Assembly (NCBI GenBank): GCA_018398585.1
Contig: JAGTTD010000018.1
Span: 5,773,501 to 5,837,500 of the forward strand
Length of the DNA: 64,000 nucleotides
From: Simmondsia chinensis
Taxonomy: Eukaryota; Streptophyta; Magnoliopsida; Caryophyllales; Simmondsiaceae
Direction: 5' to 3'
Below are positions 10,740 through 20,579 of this stretch, piece by piece; the first letter of the stretch is position 1; every line of letters begins with the position of its first letter. The notes under the pieces were generated by a model. That model did not search any database, was not told where the DNA came from, and saw only the letters and a list, made by a program, of their open reading frames with translations. A program made the translations under genes and the position numbers.

Positions 10740-11805
10740 CAGTCCGTCAACTAGGACATACATTAGAAGTATGCCTTGGTTGTCCATGCCGGAAACACTT
10801 CAAGGGCTTTGGTTTGGCAATATGGATTTTTGAGTTATGGGTTGGTCCCTATTAGTAGCAAGTCTCTTGGAACCTACGGATAATTTACCCCTAAATAGTG
10901 ACTGATTGGATGATTATGTAATATTTCACCCCAGAAATTCGACTTTTTTGTTGCTTTCCTTCAATTCTGCCTTCAATGCCATATTGTATGCCTCATCCAC
11001 TGTCCACAGTATTTGTAATCCGATTTCATCTTAAATTTACAATTTCAGCCCATTAATACATCACGAGACGTGTTAGACCTCAGTTTCAAATTAGTTATTT
11101 CTCACTGTAAGTCTCAAAAATTCAGCAGTATAATCAGGTATGGAGTGGTTACCTTACGTGTGGTTTTGATACTTCTGAAATAGATGTTGTTTATAATCTG
11201 TGAGAGAAATCTTGCCCTCAAATGTTTACTCATTTTCCTCTAACTCTTGATTTTATCTTTTCTCTTCCTCTTACGATTTTGTTGCACTTGGCCCCATGAA
11301 ACTGAAGCGACCCTTCAGTTTGTAAGCCACCAATTTAACTCTTCAATGTTCAGGAAAATCTATCATATTGAAGAAATGTTCGACCTCCGAAAGCCAATCT
11401 AAAAAATCTTCCACATTTAAGTTACCATTGAAGGTAGGTAACTCAGCTTTAATACGGTAACCGCCTTCATCCTGATTACAATGAAGGGATGGGCTTCTCC
11501 TTCCACGCCCTATACCTTCGAAAGCTTTATCTCAATCAGAGGAGTCATCATCACTGAGATTTTGTCGATTAAGAGCACGACAAGCCTTAGGGTTTGGATA
11601 AGGACAGCATTGGGCAACTCCCTTAGCACGAACATTACCTGTGGGCTAGATAAGGTTAGGGTTGTTGTCAAGGCCAAGAGTATGACTCAACAACTCTTGA
11701 ACCTCAACCATCTCATCCTCTGTTCTTCAATGACAGCCAATAGAGTGGCCTTCCCACGACTAGCGTCGCTAAGGTTTGTTTCATTGTCGGATTAATTGGC
11801 CATCA
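10740..11805 (-). pseudogene. gypsy-1 gag with zinc knuckle, decayed
   Basis: Minus strand, starting about 20 bp from the PBS with an ATG (near 11800) whose fourth codon is a stop. Homology to retrotransposon gag is clear in pieces: [18 protein letters not shown] (about 11,390-11,450), [21 protein letters not shown], and a later stretch DYTAEFLRL with TVDEAYNMALKAELKE (about 10,970-11,130). A degenerate CCHC knuckle (KCFRHGQPRHTSNVCPS, second Cys changed to His) lies at about 10,745-10,795. Many stops and frameshifts. It no longer encodes a capsid protein. Confidence 0.75.
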
Positions 11806-11821
11806 CACCAAGCGAATTCTT

Positions 11822-11834
11822 GCTCTGATACCAA
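11822..11834 (-). promoter_or_regulatory. gypsy-1 primer binding site
   Basis: On minus TTGGTATCAGAGC, complementary to the 3' end of initiator tRNA-Met, which primes minus-strand DNA. It lies 4 nt inside the 5' LTR (11839-12137) and sets the orientation of the element. Confidence 0.85.
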
Positions 11835-11838
11835 TTGG

Positions 11839-12137
11839 TGCTAAACGGAAACGTAAAAATCGAGTCAAGCATGTCAAATTCAAAGAATAAATTCAGAATC
11901 CACCAAAAGATAGAAAATAACTAGCATTTTGTACTCTAAAATTGATGAATGAATCAAACAACAACAATAGAGAGTATTTACAGATAAACTAAAAACCCTA
12001 AAACATAAAATTACAAAAATACCCTAAAATATGAAATTACGAAAATGCGCCTAAAAATATGAAATAAAAAAAAATCCCATTTGGGTTTTTGGCAATCTAA
12101 TTGCTCAGGATACTCTTCAGCTTCTCGTTCTACATCA
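11839..12137 (-). repeat. gypsy-1 5' LTR
   Basis: 299 bp. On minus TGATGTAGAACGAG...CCGTTTAGCA. Partner of 7200-7495. The two have diverged at many positions, consistent with the broken coding region. Confidence 0.8.
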
Positions 12138-12242
12138 GGTCATTTGAGTATATTTCAACTCTTATGGAGCTAGTTTTCGCATCTTTTTTTATTTTATTTT
12201 ATTTAGACTGTATTTTTTTTGTGTTTTTAACCTTTTGGATAT

Positions 12243-12520
12243 TATTAGAGGATAAAACCAATTCTAGACTTTTCCCAATTAGTCTAGGATTTTGGGACAA
12301 TTGGTTTTCTAATATGGCATTAGAGCCTTGTTAGCCAATAGGTCACGAGTGGAATTCCAACAACACCCACTTATAATTTAAGCATAAGGTATGGGGTGAT
12401 ATTGTGTAATATCCACTTTTCAAGCCACATAGGCATTTTGCATGACGGAGCATGTTAGAGTATAAAACCAATCCTGGGCCTTCATCCATCAACTTAAACT
12501 TTTGAGACAGTTGGTTCCTT
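12243..12520 (+). mobile_element. candidate TRIM (tiny LTR element)
   Basis: Two 68-bp direct repeats (12243-12310 and 12453-12520) share TTAGAG(G/T)ATAAAACCAAT at the start and a ggacaattggtt-like end. Four bases after the first is TGGCATTAGAGCC (12315-12327), a two-mismatch version of the tRNA-Met PBS. About 140 bp of non-coding internal sequence follows. GATAT occurs directly outside both ends (12238-12242 and 12521-12525) as a possible target duplication. The repeats do not end in CA, so this could also be a partial copy of a larger LTR element. Confidence 0.45.
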
Positions 12521-12525
12521 GATAT

Positions 12526-13330
12526 AGTGGGTCTTGTTTGTCTGTGATTTGCAAATCCCATGTTGTATTGATGCACAATGTCTATTTTCTGGAAATTTGA
12601 GAATTTATAATTTTGGTACTTAGACATTTTAATAAACAAGAAGTTATCTTGAGATTTCGAAATTTTATCATCTTGGTATGCTCCAACTTAATTAGATGAT
12701 TTTTTTCAAAATCCAGAGAATTTCACATGAAAATTGCCAACATCGCACATGATTACCATAATATAAATGTGTCGGATAATTGTTTTCCGGTAAAAATTTG
12801 TTGAATTCCAATAATGAGTCACCAACCTAATTGAAGAACTACCTATATATTATCAAAATTTTGCGCCATTTGCTGGAAAAAAAAGGAATTGGTTTACTAC
12901 CTCGGATAGACATATATTGTCATAAAATCACCATTTTTCAACAAAAATTCCTTGGATTTAAAAAAAAAAAATATATCTAGGTGATAAAATTTTTACATCT
13001 TTGGATACTCAAGTATAATTTCTCTTCTAATTGTAAAGAAAAAAAAAAAAAAAAAAAAACCATGCAGAAGGCCCTTGATGATTCAGTCTAGGTACAATCA
13101 ATTAACACTAGCCAAAAGGGCCCTAGGTCTTATTTGCCGCATAGAATTAGAGCCTAGAATTGGGCCTAAGATTGAAATTGAGGACCATAATTCTAGTTCT
13201 TTTTTTGGTTTACCTTATGGAATTTGAATTGGATTCCATCACCCGATTCAGTGAAATTAATTTTAATTCCTTGGGGTAGAGGGAATGATTTGTAGTTTTA
13301 TATTAACTCTACTGCCCATAAATTCAAAAT
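12526..13330. other. spacer with partial MITE-like sequence and poly-A
   Basis: No gene. The stretch at about 12,890-13,020 (ctaggtgataaaattttta, ggatactcaag) resembles the ends of the MITE-like repeats at 60.2 and 61.1 kb. A poly-A run lies at 13036-13060. Confidence 0.4.
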
Positions 13331-13339
13331 AATCCAACT

Positions 13340-13990
13340 CAATTAACTCAAAATCTAAGATGACTTGAAATCTAAAGATTTGAACCAACCTCAAATTGAA
13401 CCGAAACTAAAAAGTGACCCCACTTGAATGACTTAAATCTAACTTAATCTGACTTGACCTAAACCTAGCCCAATCTAACTCAAAGATGGATATACACAAA
13501 CTGATAGACCAAAAATCTCAAATGACTCAAATGTGAAATGACCTTACCTGACTCACATATGATTTGATGAGACCTAATCGAGGTGATTCATACCCTGGGA
13601 TAACCCATTTAATTGAACTGAAGCCCAGAGATGACTAAAGCTAAATGGCATGACATGACAATCCGATCTAAATTTGACCGAGCTCGGGTTACCTGAAAAT
13701 GGAAATGACGCAAATGATTAATCTGAAATGAAGATGGCTTGGGCCCTAAATCACCCTATCGAACTCAATCTAACCTGTGCTAACTCGAACTCTAGGATGA
13801 ACCCATCTACTTAAATTAAAATTTGATACAAAATATGCATGATGTTATTTGACACAACTAAAACTTGACTTGAATTGACTTGAAACTCAAAATAACTTGA
13901 ATCTAAAATGATCCAATCTGACCAAAATCCAACCCTAGTTGACTCAAAATATGGAATGATTTAAGTCAATTGACTCCAAACTCGAGATTT
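13340..13990. repeat. degenerate short-period repeat (GACTTGAA / AATCTAACT type)
   Basis: The block is filled with loosely repeated phrases such as gacttgaa, aatctaact, aactcaaa and aaatgac(t/c), with a spacing of roughly 10-25 bp and no strict period. It has no reading frame. It looks like an eroded satellite or simple-sequence expansion. Confidence 0.5.
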
Positions 13991-15432
13991 TTAGTTGAGG
14001 AATTACAATTCTAGTTTTCTTTTGATTAGCCAAACAACATAATTTCAGTTCCGTCATAGTTTGAATTCATAAGAATTGGAATTAGAAGTGCAAATCCACA
14101 ATTCAATTTTAATTCCATGTGCCAGAAAAATCCTAGTATACTTTTTTAGAAAAGACAAGGAGTACAACATTGTCCTGAGAAGGTTACCAACATTTAGGAG
14201 AGGGGGTAAATGAACTTCATAGGCCAAGACCACATTCATGGGGGTTGGTAGCTTACTCACTACACACCAAACATCTTCCCTTAGGATTATATTTGTCAAG
14301 GAGCCAAATGCATATTTGGCAAGAATTCTCACATCGGAGTTATTACGAAGAAGATAAAAAGGTTAGTCATACTCTAATACCATGACATTTTCAAATTAAT
14401 TTGTTCTAGTTCACGAACTATGCTATTGAATTTTTATTCTACTGATTACAGTAAATAACTTTTGAGTCCAAATTCTGAAGTATGCCATCACATCTCTGGC
14501 TTATGCCATCATCTTTGTGGGGTATGACATCACTTTGACATATGATATCACTCTTTTGTCATATATGATGTCACCTTTTTTTTCTTGTAAAATCTAGTCA
14601 AAAATCAATAAATGTTGAATTAATAAATTATTTACCATCATTTATAGTCGAAAAGAAGTTTAATAAATAAACTACAATTGAGCATTAACTTATAACTGAG
14701 GGACTAGAAAAATTGAATACAAAGTTTGTGTACTAAAAAATAATTTTACTAAACTCATGGTATTAAAGCATAATTTATCTAAGATATTAACTTATAAGAT
14801 ACAATACGCGCCACATTGTCTCACGCAAATTATTTTAAAGATGGAATCTCGTGTAAGATTCCATATGTCACGGCTCACAAAACGACTCCTTAAAAAAACC
14901 TATGTGCGTGCTTGATAAAAAAGAAAATTTTTGCACATTATCACTTTGGTATCTTTATATTATAGTATATATTTAATGAGATAGCATAAGGTTTAAAAAT
15001 TTTATCACATAGGTAATTTGAGTTAGATTTTGGTGAATTTTTGTTAAAATTAGACCAAATTTTACCAGAAAATGCTAACTTTGGATATGGTTGCAATAAT
15101 ATATATGAGTTATATTAGTAATTTTCATATAAATAATGTTTCTAGCAAAAATTTAATGGATTTTGATGAATGGCACTTATATATTTCAGAAATCATATGT
15201 TATGCAAGTATTTTCCAGCAAAGTAATCATATTTTGATACGATATACCTACTTTTTGTTGAAATCATGTTTTATGTCAACATTTTCCAATAAGAATCCAA
15301 AAAGTAGTTATTTAGTACTATTTCAGAATACAATAACTAACTTATGAATAGTTATTTAATACTTTTATGATTAATCATCTCTCTCTGTTACAAAAAAAAA
15401 AAAAAAAAATATTATTGGACCCTCCCAAAACT
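13991..15432. other. AT-rich spacer
   Basis: No gene. 14,470-14,575 holds a few copies of tatg(c/a)(c/t)atcac-type repeats. 14,935-15,360 has phrases (tatcactttggtatctt, aattttatcacataggtaa) resembling the MITE-like repeats at 60-62 kb. A poly-A run is at 15391-15409. Confidence 0.45.
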
Positions 15433-15902
15433 GACTTTTTTTGTAATTTAGTATAATTTAAAAAAAAATTTAGAAAAGTGGTATAGTTTGAAAAATATTT
15501 AGCAAAATGGGATGATTTACTGTAGCCTGTTGGTTGCACGCCAAACCAAACGTCGTTCAAAGGAGAAAAATTACAGCCCTAGTTCCGAGCCTGTTGCACG
15601 ACGTACGGCACGTCGTGCAACCGGTGATGCAGCCCCCAGGTCGTTGCACGACGTGCCGGAGGGCGTGCAACGATCCCCATCTATTATTTTATGTGCGGGT
15701 TTCTTGTTTGGTCGTTGCACGACGTGCCGTATGTCGTGCAACAGGCTCGAGCCCCGGGCAGTAATTTTTATCCTTTGAACGACGTTTGGTTTGGCGTGCA
15801 ACCAATAAGCTACAGTAAATCATCCCATTTTGCTAAATATTTTTCAAAATATACCACTTTTCTAAATTTTTTTTAAAATTGTGCTAAATTGCAAAAAAAG
15901 TC
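15433..15902. mobile_element. fold-back Mutator-like MITE
   Basis: A 470-bp element whose two 189-bp arms (15433-15621 and 15714-15902) are inverted repeats of each other. The ends are GACTTTTTTTG. A 9-bp target duplication CCCAAAACT flanks it (15424-15432 and 15903-15911), the length expected for Mutator-type insertions. Each arm ends in a 29-bp palindrome and the 92-bp loop holds a third: 15593-15621, 15643-15671, 15714-15742, all of the form GTTGCACGACGT..CGTGCAAC. Several overlapping open frames on both strands are by-products of this symmetry. It encodes nothing and would have relied on an outside transposase. Confidence 0.85.
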
Positions 15903-15911
15903 CCCAAAACT

Positions 15912-16110
15912 GCTACAAGTTCCAAATCAAATAGTTGTATATAGAGACTATTTGATAAAGCTCAACAATCTCGACTCAAATATCAACAATCAATAATCAC
16001 CAATCCAAATTCAACAAGTAAATCAATGAAACAATGACAAATAAAGAACCAAAAGGGATTTGTATTACTATTTAGTATTAATTATTACAAGTAAAGGCAT
16101 AAATGCAATA
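15912..16110. other. AT-rich spacer
   Basis: About 200 bp of simple AT-rich sequence (repeated caacaatc, atcaccaatcc phrases) between the MITE and the 5S/LINE chimera. Nothing else seen. Confidence 0.5.
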
Positions 16111-16314
16111 TACCTAGCGCCCTAAGGGCTCCCGCCTAAGTAGGATCTGGGGGGACGGATGTACGCAGCCTTCTCCCTTCAGGATATCACCTCTGAACAG
16201 AGGCTATTTTCAAATGTCCCCAACCTGAGGGTGAGGACTTCTCAGGAGGTCACCCATCTTGGTCCTACTCTCGCCCAAGCACGCTTCGGAGTTCTTTTGG
16301 GATCTGGGACAGCG
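16111..16314 (-). mobile_element. 5S rRNA-like head joined to LINE 3' tail (candidate 5S-derived SINE)
   Basis: Read on minus, 16314-16229 closely follows the middle and 3' part of plant 5S rRNA: GATCCCA..AGAACTCCG, AAGCGTGCTTGGGCGAGAGT, GATGGGTGACCTCCTG, GAAGTCCTC. A few bases are missing after ACTCCG. The regions of the internal 5S promoter (A box, intermediate element, C box) are all recognisable. Directly after it, 16226-16111 matches the 3' tail of the RTE LINE at 22.65-22.78 kb (GGTTGGGG, AAGGCTGCGTACATC, GGCGGGAGCCCTT, GCTAGGT). The 5' part of the 5S is cut off at 16314 where gypsy-2 begins. This is a SINE-like architecture or a single template-switch product. It is not a functional 5S gene. 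Confidence 0.7.
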
Positions 16315-16336
16315 TGTTGGTACCCTCTTTGGTGTA

Positions 16337-16567
16337 TGTTAGGTTTATGGCTCAAATTCTTAAGTTCTAAGAGGAGACGTGCAGAGAGTCCCCCGATCGA
16401 TCGGGAGAAGGGACCGATCGATCGGGAATGTTACGTAGACGATCCCGCCTGTAGAGAGTGCACCGATCAATCGGATGGATCGAGAGTTTGATTTTACACG
16501 GAGCTATAAGTACAGCCCTAGGTTTCACCTGTAAGGTATCCAATTCAAAGTGAGTGCCGCCGTCGTC

Positions 16568-16603
<36 letters not shown>

Positions 16604-16795
16604 GATTGTAATTCTTCTATTCTCAAATCAATAAAATTCTCCATTTCCGCCAGTGGTTTTCTCCCCTCTCAATTGTAGAGGGGTTTCCACGTAAATCATT
16701 GTGTTTTATTTTCGTATCTCTTTTATTCGTATTACTTCTCCTTTGTCTTAGTATCTGATTCGAATTAAGTACTTGGGATTCCGCATTTCCTCACC
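16337..16795 (+). repeat. copia-A 5' LTR
   Basis: 459 bp, TGTTAGGTTTATG...TTTCCTCACC (3' LTR ends CACA). It holds paired CGATCG palindromes, a TATA-like box, a (GA)15 run at 16571-16600 and an AATAAA at 16630-16635. Confidence 0.9.
16393..16511 (+). promoter_or_regulatory. copia-A U3: paired 12-bp palindromes and TATA-like box
   Basis: Two perfect palindromes CCGATCGATCGG (16393-16404 and 16414-16425) are 21 bp apart. A third, imperfect copy (CCGATCAATCGG) lies near 16461, and gctataagtac at 16503-16512 is in the position of a TATA box. The 3' LTR keeps a perfect copy at 23936-23947. Copia-B LTRs carry the same motif in degraded forms. A regulatory role is inferred from repetition and position only. 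Confidence 0.45.
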
Positions 16796-18252
16796 AATTG
16801 GTATCAGAGCCCTTGTTGTTCGTTTTGGTACTATGACATGAGTGATTAGATCTGAAGTAGAGAAGTTTGGTGGTCAGGGGAGTTTCAGTTGTGGTAAGTC
16901 TGCGTTAAAGGTCTCCTAACACAGAATGGCTTCAAGAAAGCACTGGATGAAAAAGAGAAGAAGCCGGAGAGTGTATCCAAAGCACAATGGGAGGAGTTAG
17001 ATGAGAAGGCACTTGCAGCTATTCAGATGTGTCTTACAGATGATGTTCCAATAGAAGTCTAGGAGGTGAAAACCGCTAAGGAGTTGTGGGAGAAGCTGAA
17101 GGAGATGTTCTACTTCAAATCAGTCTCTAATAAACTCGCAGTCAAGTGCCGGTTATTCACGTTTCGTATGTTTGAAGGTACATCTCTTAAGAATCATCTT
17201 AGTGAATTGAAGGAATTGGATGATACCCTTAAGGACGAAGATTAGGCCATGTTGTTATTGTGTTCACTCTCAAATTCTTATAAAGTCTTTGCAGAAAGCA
17301 TGATATATAGTGGTAGGCCAACTATCATTGCTGATGAGGTTAAAAGAAACCTAGTAAGTAAAGAGAGAGTTGATAGAGAACTGTCTGACTCTGTGAATAA
17401 CTCTAGTAATGGGTTGTTTGTGAGAGATATGACTGAGACTAAAGGGTCTGAAGGTGGAAAGAAGTCTTGGTCTAAATCTAGACATAAGCGATTAGATATG
17501 ACTGAGACTAGATATGACTGAGACCAATTGGTATCAGAGCCCTTGTTGTTCGTTTTGGTACTATGACGTGAGCGATTAGATCTGAAGTAGAGAAGTTTGG
17601 TGGTCAAGGGAGTTTCAGTTTGTGGTAAGTCTGCGTTAAAGGTCTCCTGACACAGAATGGCTTGAAGAAAGCACTGGATGGAAAAGAGAAGAAGCCGGAG
17701 AGTGTATCCAAAGAACAATGGGAGGAGTTAGATGAGAAGGCACTTGCAGCTATTCAGATGTGTCTTACAGATGATGTTCCGATAGAAGTCTAGGAGGTGA
17801 AAACCGCTAAGGAGTTGTGGGAGAAGCTGAAGGAGATGTTCTACTTCAAATCAGTCTCTAATAAACTCACAATCAAGTGCCGGTTATTCACGTTTCGTAT
17901 GTTTGAAGGTTCTTAAGAATCATCTTAGTGAATTTAATTCTATAATTCAAGAATTGAAGGAATTGGATAATACCCTTAAGGACGAGGATCAGGCCATGTT
18001 GTTATTGTGTTCACTCTCAAATTCTTATAAAGTCTTTGCAGAAAGCATGATATATAGTGGTAGGCCAACTATCATTATTGATGAGGTTAAAAGAAACCTA
18101 GTAAGTAAAGAAAGAGTTGATAGAGAACTGTCTGACTCTGCGAATAACTCTAGTAATGCGTTGTTTGTGAGAGATATGACTGAGACTAGAGGGTCTGAAG
18201 GTGGATAGAAGTCTAGGCCTAAATCTAGACATAAGAACCTGTCGTCTAACTT
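16796..18252 (+). repeat. tandem duplication of PBS plus gag start, 730-bp offset
   Basis: 16796-17488 (PBS, leader, gag N-terminal half) is repeated from 17526, with few differences: ACATGAGTG/ACGTGAGCG near the start, and a 6-bp deletion in copy 2 near 17910. The copies are joined by about 34 bp of filler (17489-17522) made of repeated agatatgactgagact. That phrase occurs in gag itself just upstream (about 17427-17443). The LTR is not part of the duplication, so copy 2 has a PBS with no LTR beside it. Confidence 0.9.
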
Positions 18253-18340
18253 CTGTTACAAGAAAGGGCACATAAAGAAAAACTTTTATAAGCTTAAGAC
18301 TAAGCAGAAAAAAGATAACAGGAATGACCATAATAGAGGT
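16833..18340 (+). pseudogene. copia-A gag (UBN2-type), duplicated and decayed
   Basis: Gag of plant copia type. Recognisable phrases are FGGQGSFS, AQWEELDEKALAAIQMCL, AKELWEKLKEMF, CRLFTFRMFEG, LPLLCSLSNSYK-like LLLCSLSNSYKVFAESM, and EVKRNLVSKERVDRELSD. It is present as a complete N-terminal copy (16833-17521) and a second, longer copy (17563-18340). Only the second runs on into a zinc-knuckle region (CYKKGHIKKNFYKLK, about 18,252-18,296; first Cys lost, last Cys replaced). Several in-frame stops (for example in TDDVPIEV* in both copies) and a small deletion remove function. The stop shared by both copies shows that it predates the duplication. Confidence 0.8.
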
Positions 18341-19990
18341 GATAAGTCCGCTGAGGCTAGTGTAGTTGAAGTTGTAGGAGATTCTGATGTCCTACTAGTA
18401 ACCGAGTCACAGACCAGGTCCAGAGATAAGGGGATCATAGATTCAGGTTGTTCTTACCATGTTTGTCCAAACAAAGACTGGTTCGCCACTTATAAGTCAA
18501 TTCAAGGCGGGTTAGTCTTGATGGACAACGATACCGAGTGTAAAATGATGGGTATTGGAACAGTTCGTGTGAAAATGTGTGATGGTACTATCAGGACACT
18601 TAGTGACGTGAGACACGTTCCAGACTTGAAAAAGAACCTTATCTCTTTAGGTACCCTTGAGTCCAATGGGTACAGGTACATAGCTGAAGGTGGAGCTATA
18701 AGGGTCAGTAAAGGTGCATTGATTGTGATGAAGGGTAGGAACCTTGTATGAGCTTGTAGGTTCTACTGTGACAGGGTCAGTGGCTGTTTCTACATCATTT
18801 ATGACAAATATAGAGATCACTAAGATGTGGCACATGAGATTGGCCATATGAGTGATAATGGGCTATCAGAGTTGAGTAAGAGGGGTCAGTTATGTGGTCA
18901 GTCAACTAGACTGATGGATTTCTGTGAGCACTGTGTATATGGGAAGCAGAAGAGAGTCAGCTTCAAGCACGCAGTAAATCAGACTAAAGGAATGTTGGAC
19001 TATATACATTCATATTTGTGGGGACCATCCAGAGTTGCTTCCAAAGGAGGTTCCAGGTACTTACTAACGTTCATTAATGATTTTTCAAGAAAAGTTTGGG
19101 TCTATTTTCTTAAGTAGAAAAATGAAGTTCATGAAGTCTTTAAGAAGTGGAAGACACTGCTTGAAAAATGGATAGGGAAACATATAAAGAGGTTGAGTAT
19201 AGATAATGGCCTTGAGTTTGCTGAGGGTGATTTCCTCAAATTCTGTGAGAATCAAGGCATTGTTAGACACAGGACTTGTACAGGTCGACATCCAGAAAGA
19301 ATGAATAGGACATTACTGGAGAAGGCTCGGTGTATGCTTTTAAATGCAGGATTAGGGAGAGAATGGTGGGCAAAGGCAGTTAACATGGCTTGTTATCTAG
19401 TGAATCGATCTCCTCATTCATCGCTTCAGTTGAAGATTCCAGAAGAGGTATGGTCTGGTTCTCCTACTAATTATTCTTATTTGAAGATATTTGGTTGTCC
19501 TGCTTATGCTTATGTTAATGATGGAAAGCTAGAGCCTAGGGCCAAGAAGTGTATCTTTCTTGGTTATGCGCTAGGTGTGAAGGGATATCATTTATGGGAT
19601 CCAAAATCTCATAAATTTCTGACTAGTAGAGATGTTACATTTGATGAGTCTGCTCTACTGTATCCGCCACACACGCCCTCCTTAGTTCGTGAATTAGTTC
19701 AGGCGCAGAAGCCTGATGGAAGTGAGATGCAGTCAGAAAGTTCTAATCAGCAGCAGGTAGTTCAGTTTGAGAGTATGCAGGCACCTCCAATATAGGTTTT
19801 TGAAGATGTTGAAACAGAAAAAGGTCAGCAGGCCGAGCAGCATATAATTGCAGGTGGTAGGCAAAAAAGGCAGTTTAGGCAGCCACGGAGATATGGGCAT
19901 GAGGAGATGATAGCCTATGCCCTTACTATAGCTAAAATAGTAGAAGACAGTGAGCCGTCTTCATATTCAGAGATTGTATTGTGATCTAAC
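18341..19990 (+). pseudogene. copia-A protease and integrase, decayed
   Basis: The protease begins near 18,425 with catalytic D-S-G in IIDSGCSYHVC (about 18,434-18,466) and continues through the DVRHVPDLKKNLISLG hallmark. GAG-pre-integrase is reduced (MWHMR and HCVYGKQKR pieces, about 18,824-18,955). The integrase core 18,990-19,700 keeps [22 protein letters not shown] and FGCPAYAYV. The first catalytic Asp is replaced (HSYLWGP instead of a D-containing form). The second is kept (IDNGLEF, about 19,200). The segment before the Glu has a short deletion (GRHPERMNRT). Frameshifts near 18,750 and 18,840 and a stop near 19,115. Confidence 0.8.
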
Positions 19991-20579
19991 TTAGATATGT
20001 GGCTTATGGCCATGCATGAAGAGATAGAGTCTTTGAAGAAGAACCAGACTTGGCAGCTAGTCAAGCCTCAAACAGGAAAAAGAGTCATTGGGTGCAAGTG
20101 GGTCTTTAAACGAAAAGAAGGCATTCCTGAACTGGAAGATGCAAGGTACAAGGCTCATTAGTAGCTAAAGGCTATAGTCAGGTACACAGTGTTAATTTCA
20201 TGATATTTTCGCACCCGTTGTTAGACATTGTTCCATACGAGTGGTACTTGCTTTAGCAGCTATGCATGATTTAGGGCTTGAGCAGTTAGATGTGAAAACT
20301 GCATTTTTGCATGGTGAGCTAGGGGAGAGTATGCATCAGCCTGAAGGCTTCATTGTTGAGGGTAAGGAAGATCATGTTTGTCTATTGAAAAGGTCTTTGT
20401 ATGGTTTGTGGCAATCGCCAAGATAGTGGTATAAATGGTTTGATCAGTTTATGATCAGTCATGGGTTCTTCAGAAGCAAGTATGACAGTTGTGTATACTT
20501 CAGGAATGCAGATTCAGGCTCTTTTGCTTATCTTCTATTATACATTGATGATATGTTAGTTGCAGCTGAGGACATGACA

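Larger units (their letters stand above)
7200..12137 (-). mobile_element. gypsy-1: Ty3/gypsy retrotransposon, decayed, core of pol missing
   Basis: Two related LTRs (7200-7495 and 11839-12137) flank a minus-strand internal region. Next to the right LTR is the PBS, then gag, zinc knuckle and protease. At the left end, an integrase C-terminal remnant precedes a purine-rich tract (AAGTGGAGAGGAC on minus, about 7496-7508) and the 3' LTR. Reverse transcriptase, RNase H and the integrase core are absent: the reading jumps from the protease C-terminal part (7985-8044) to the integrase tail. A non-autonomous gypsy array (8050-10401) was later inserted into the protease. I find no convincing 5-bp target duplication. 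Confidence 0.8.

Noticed and set aside
7191..12142. TGACC left and GGTCA right of gypsy-1 as a target duplication
   Set aside because: They are inverse complements, not a direct repeat, so they cannot be a target duplication.
15512..15876. Several overlapping open frames on both strands with similar proteins (MHAKPNVVQR)
   Set aside because: They are mirror products of the inverted-repeat MITE. The same translation appears on both strands, with no start context or domain.
16229..16314. A functional 5S rRNA gene on minus
   Set aside because: The 5' third is missing, several positions differ, there is a deletion after ACTCCG, no T-run terminator follows, and it runs straight into LINE tail sequence.
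17278..17718. 146-codon open frame on minus
   Set aside because: Antisense to the duplicated copia-A gag and spanning its artificial joint. No independent support.
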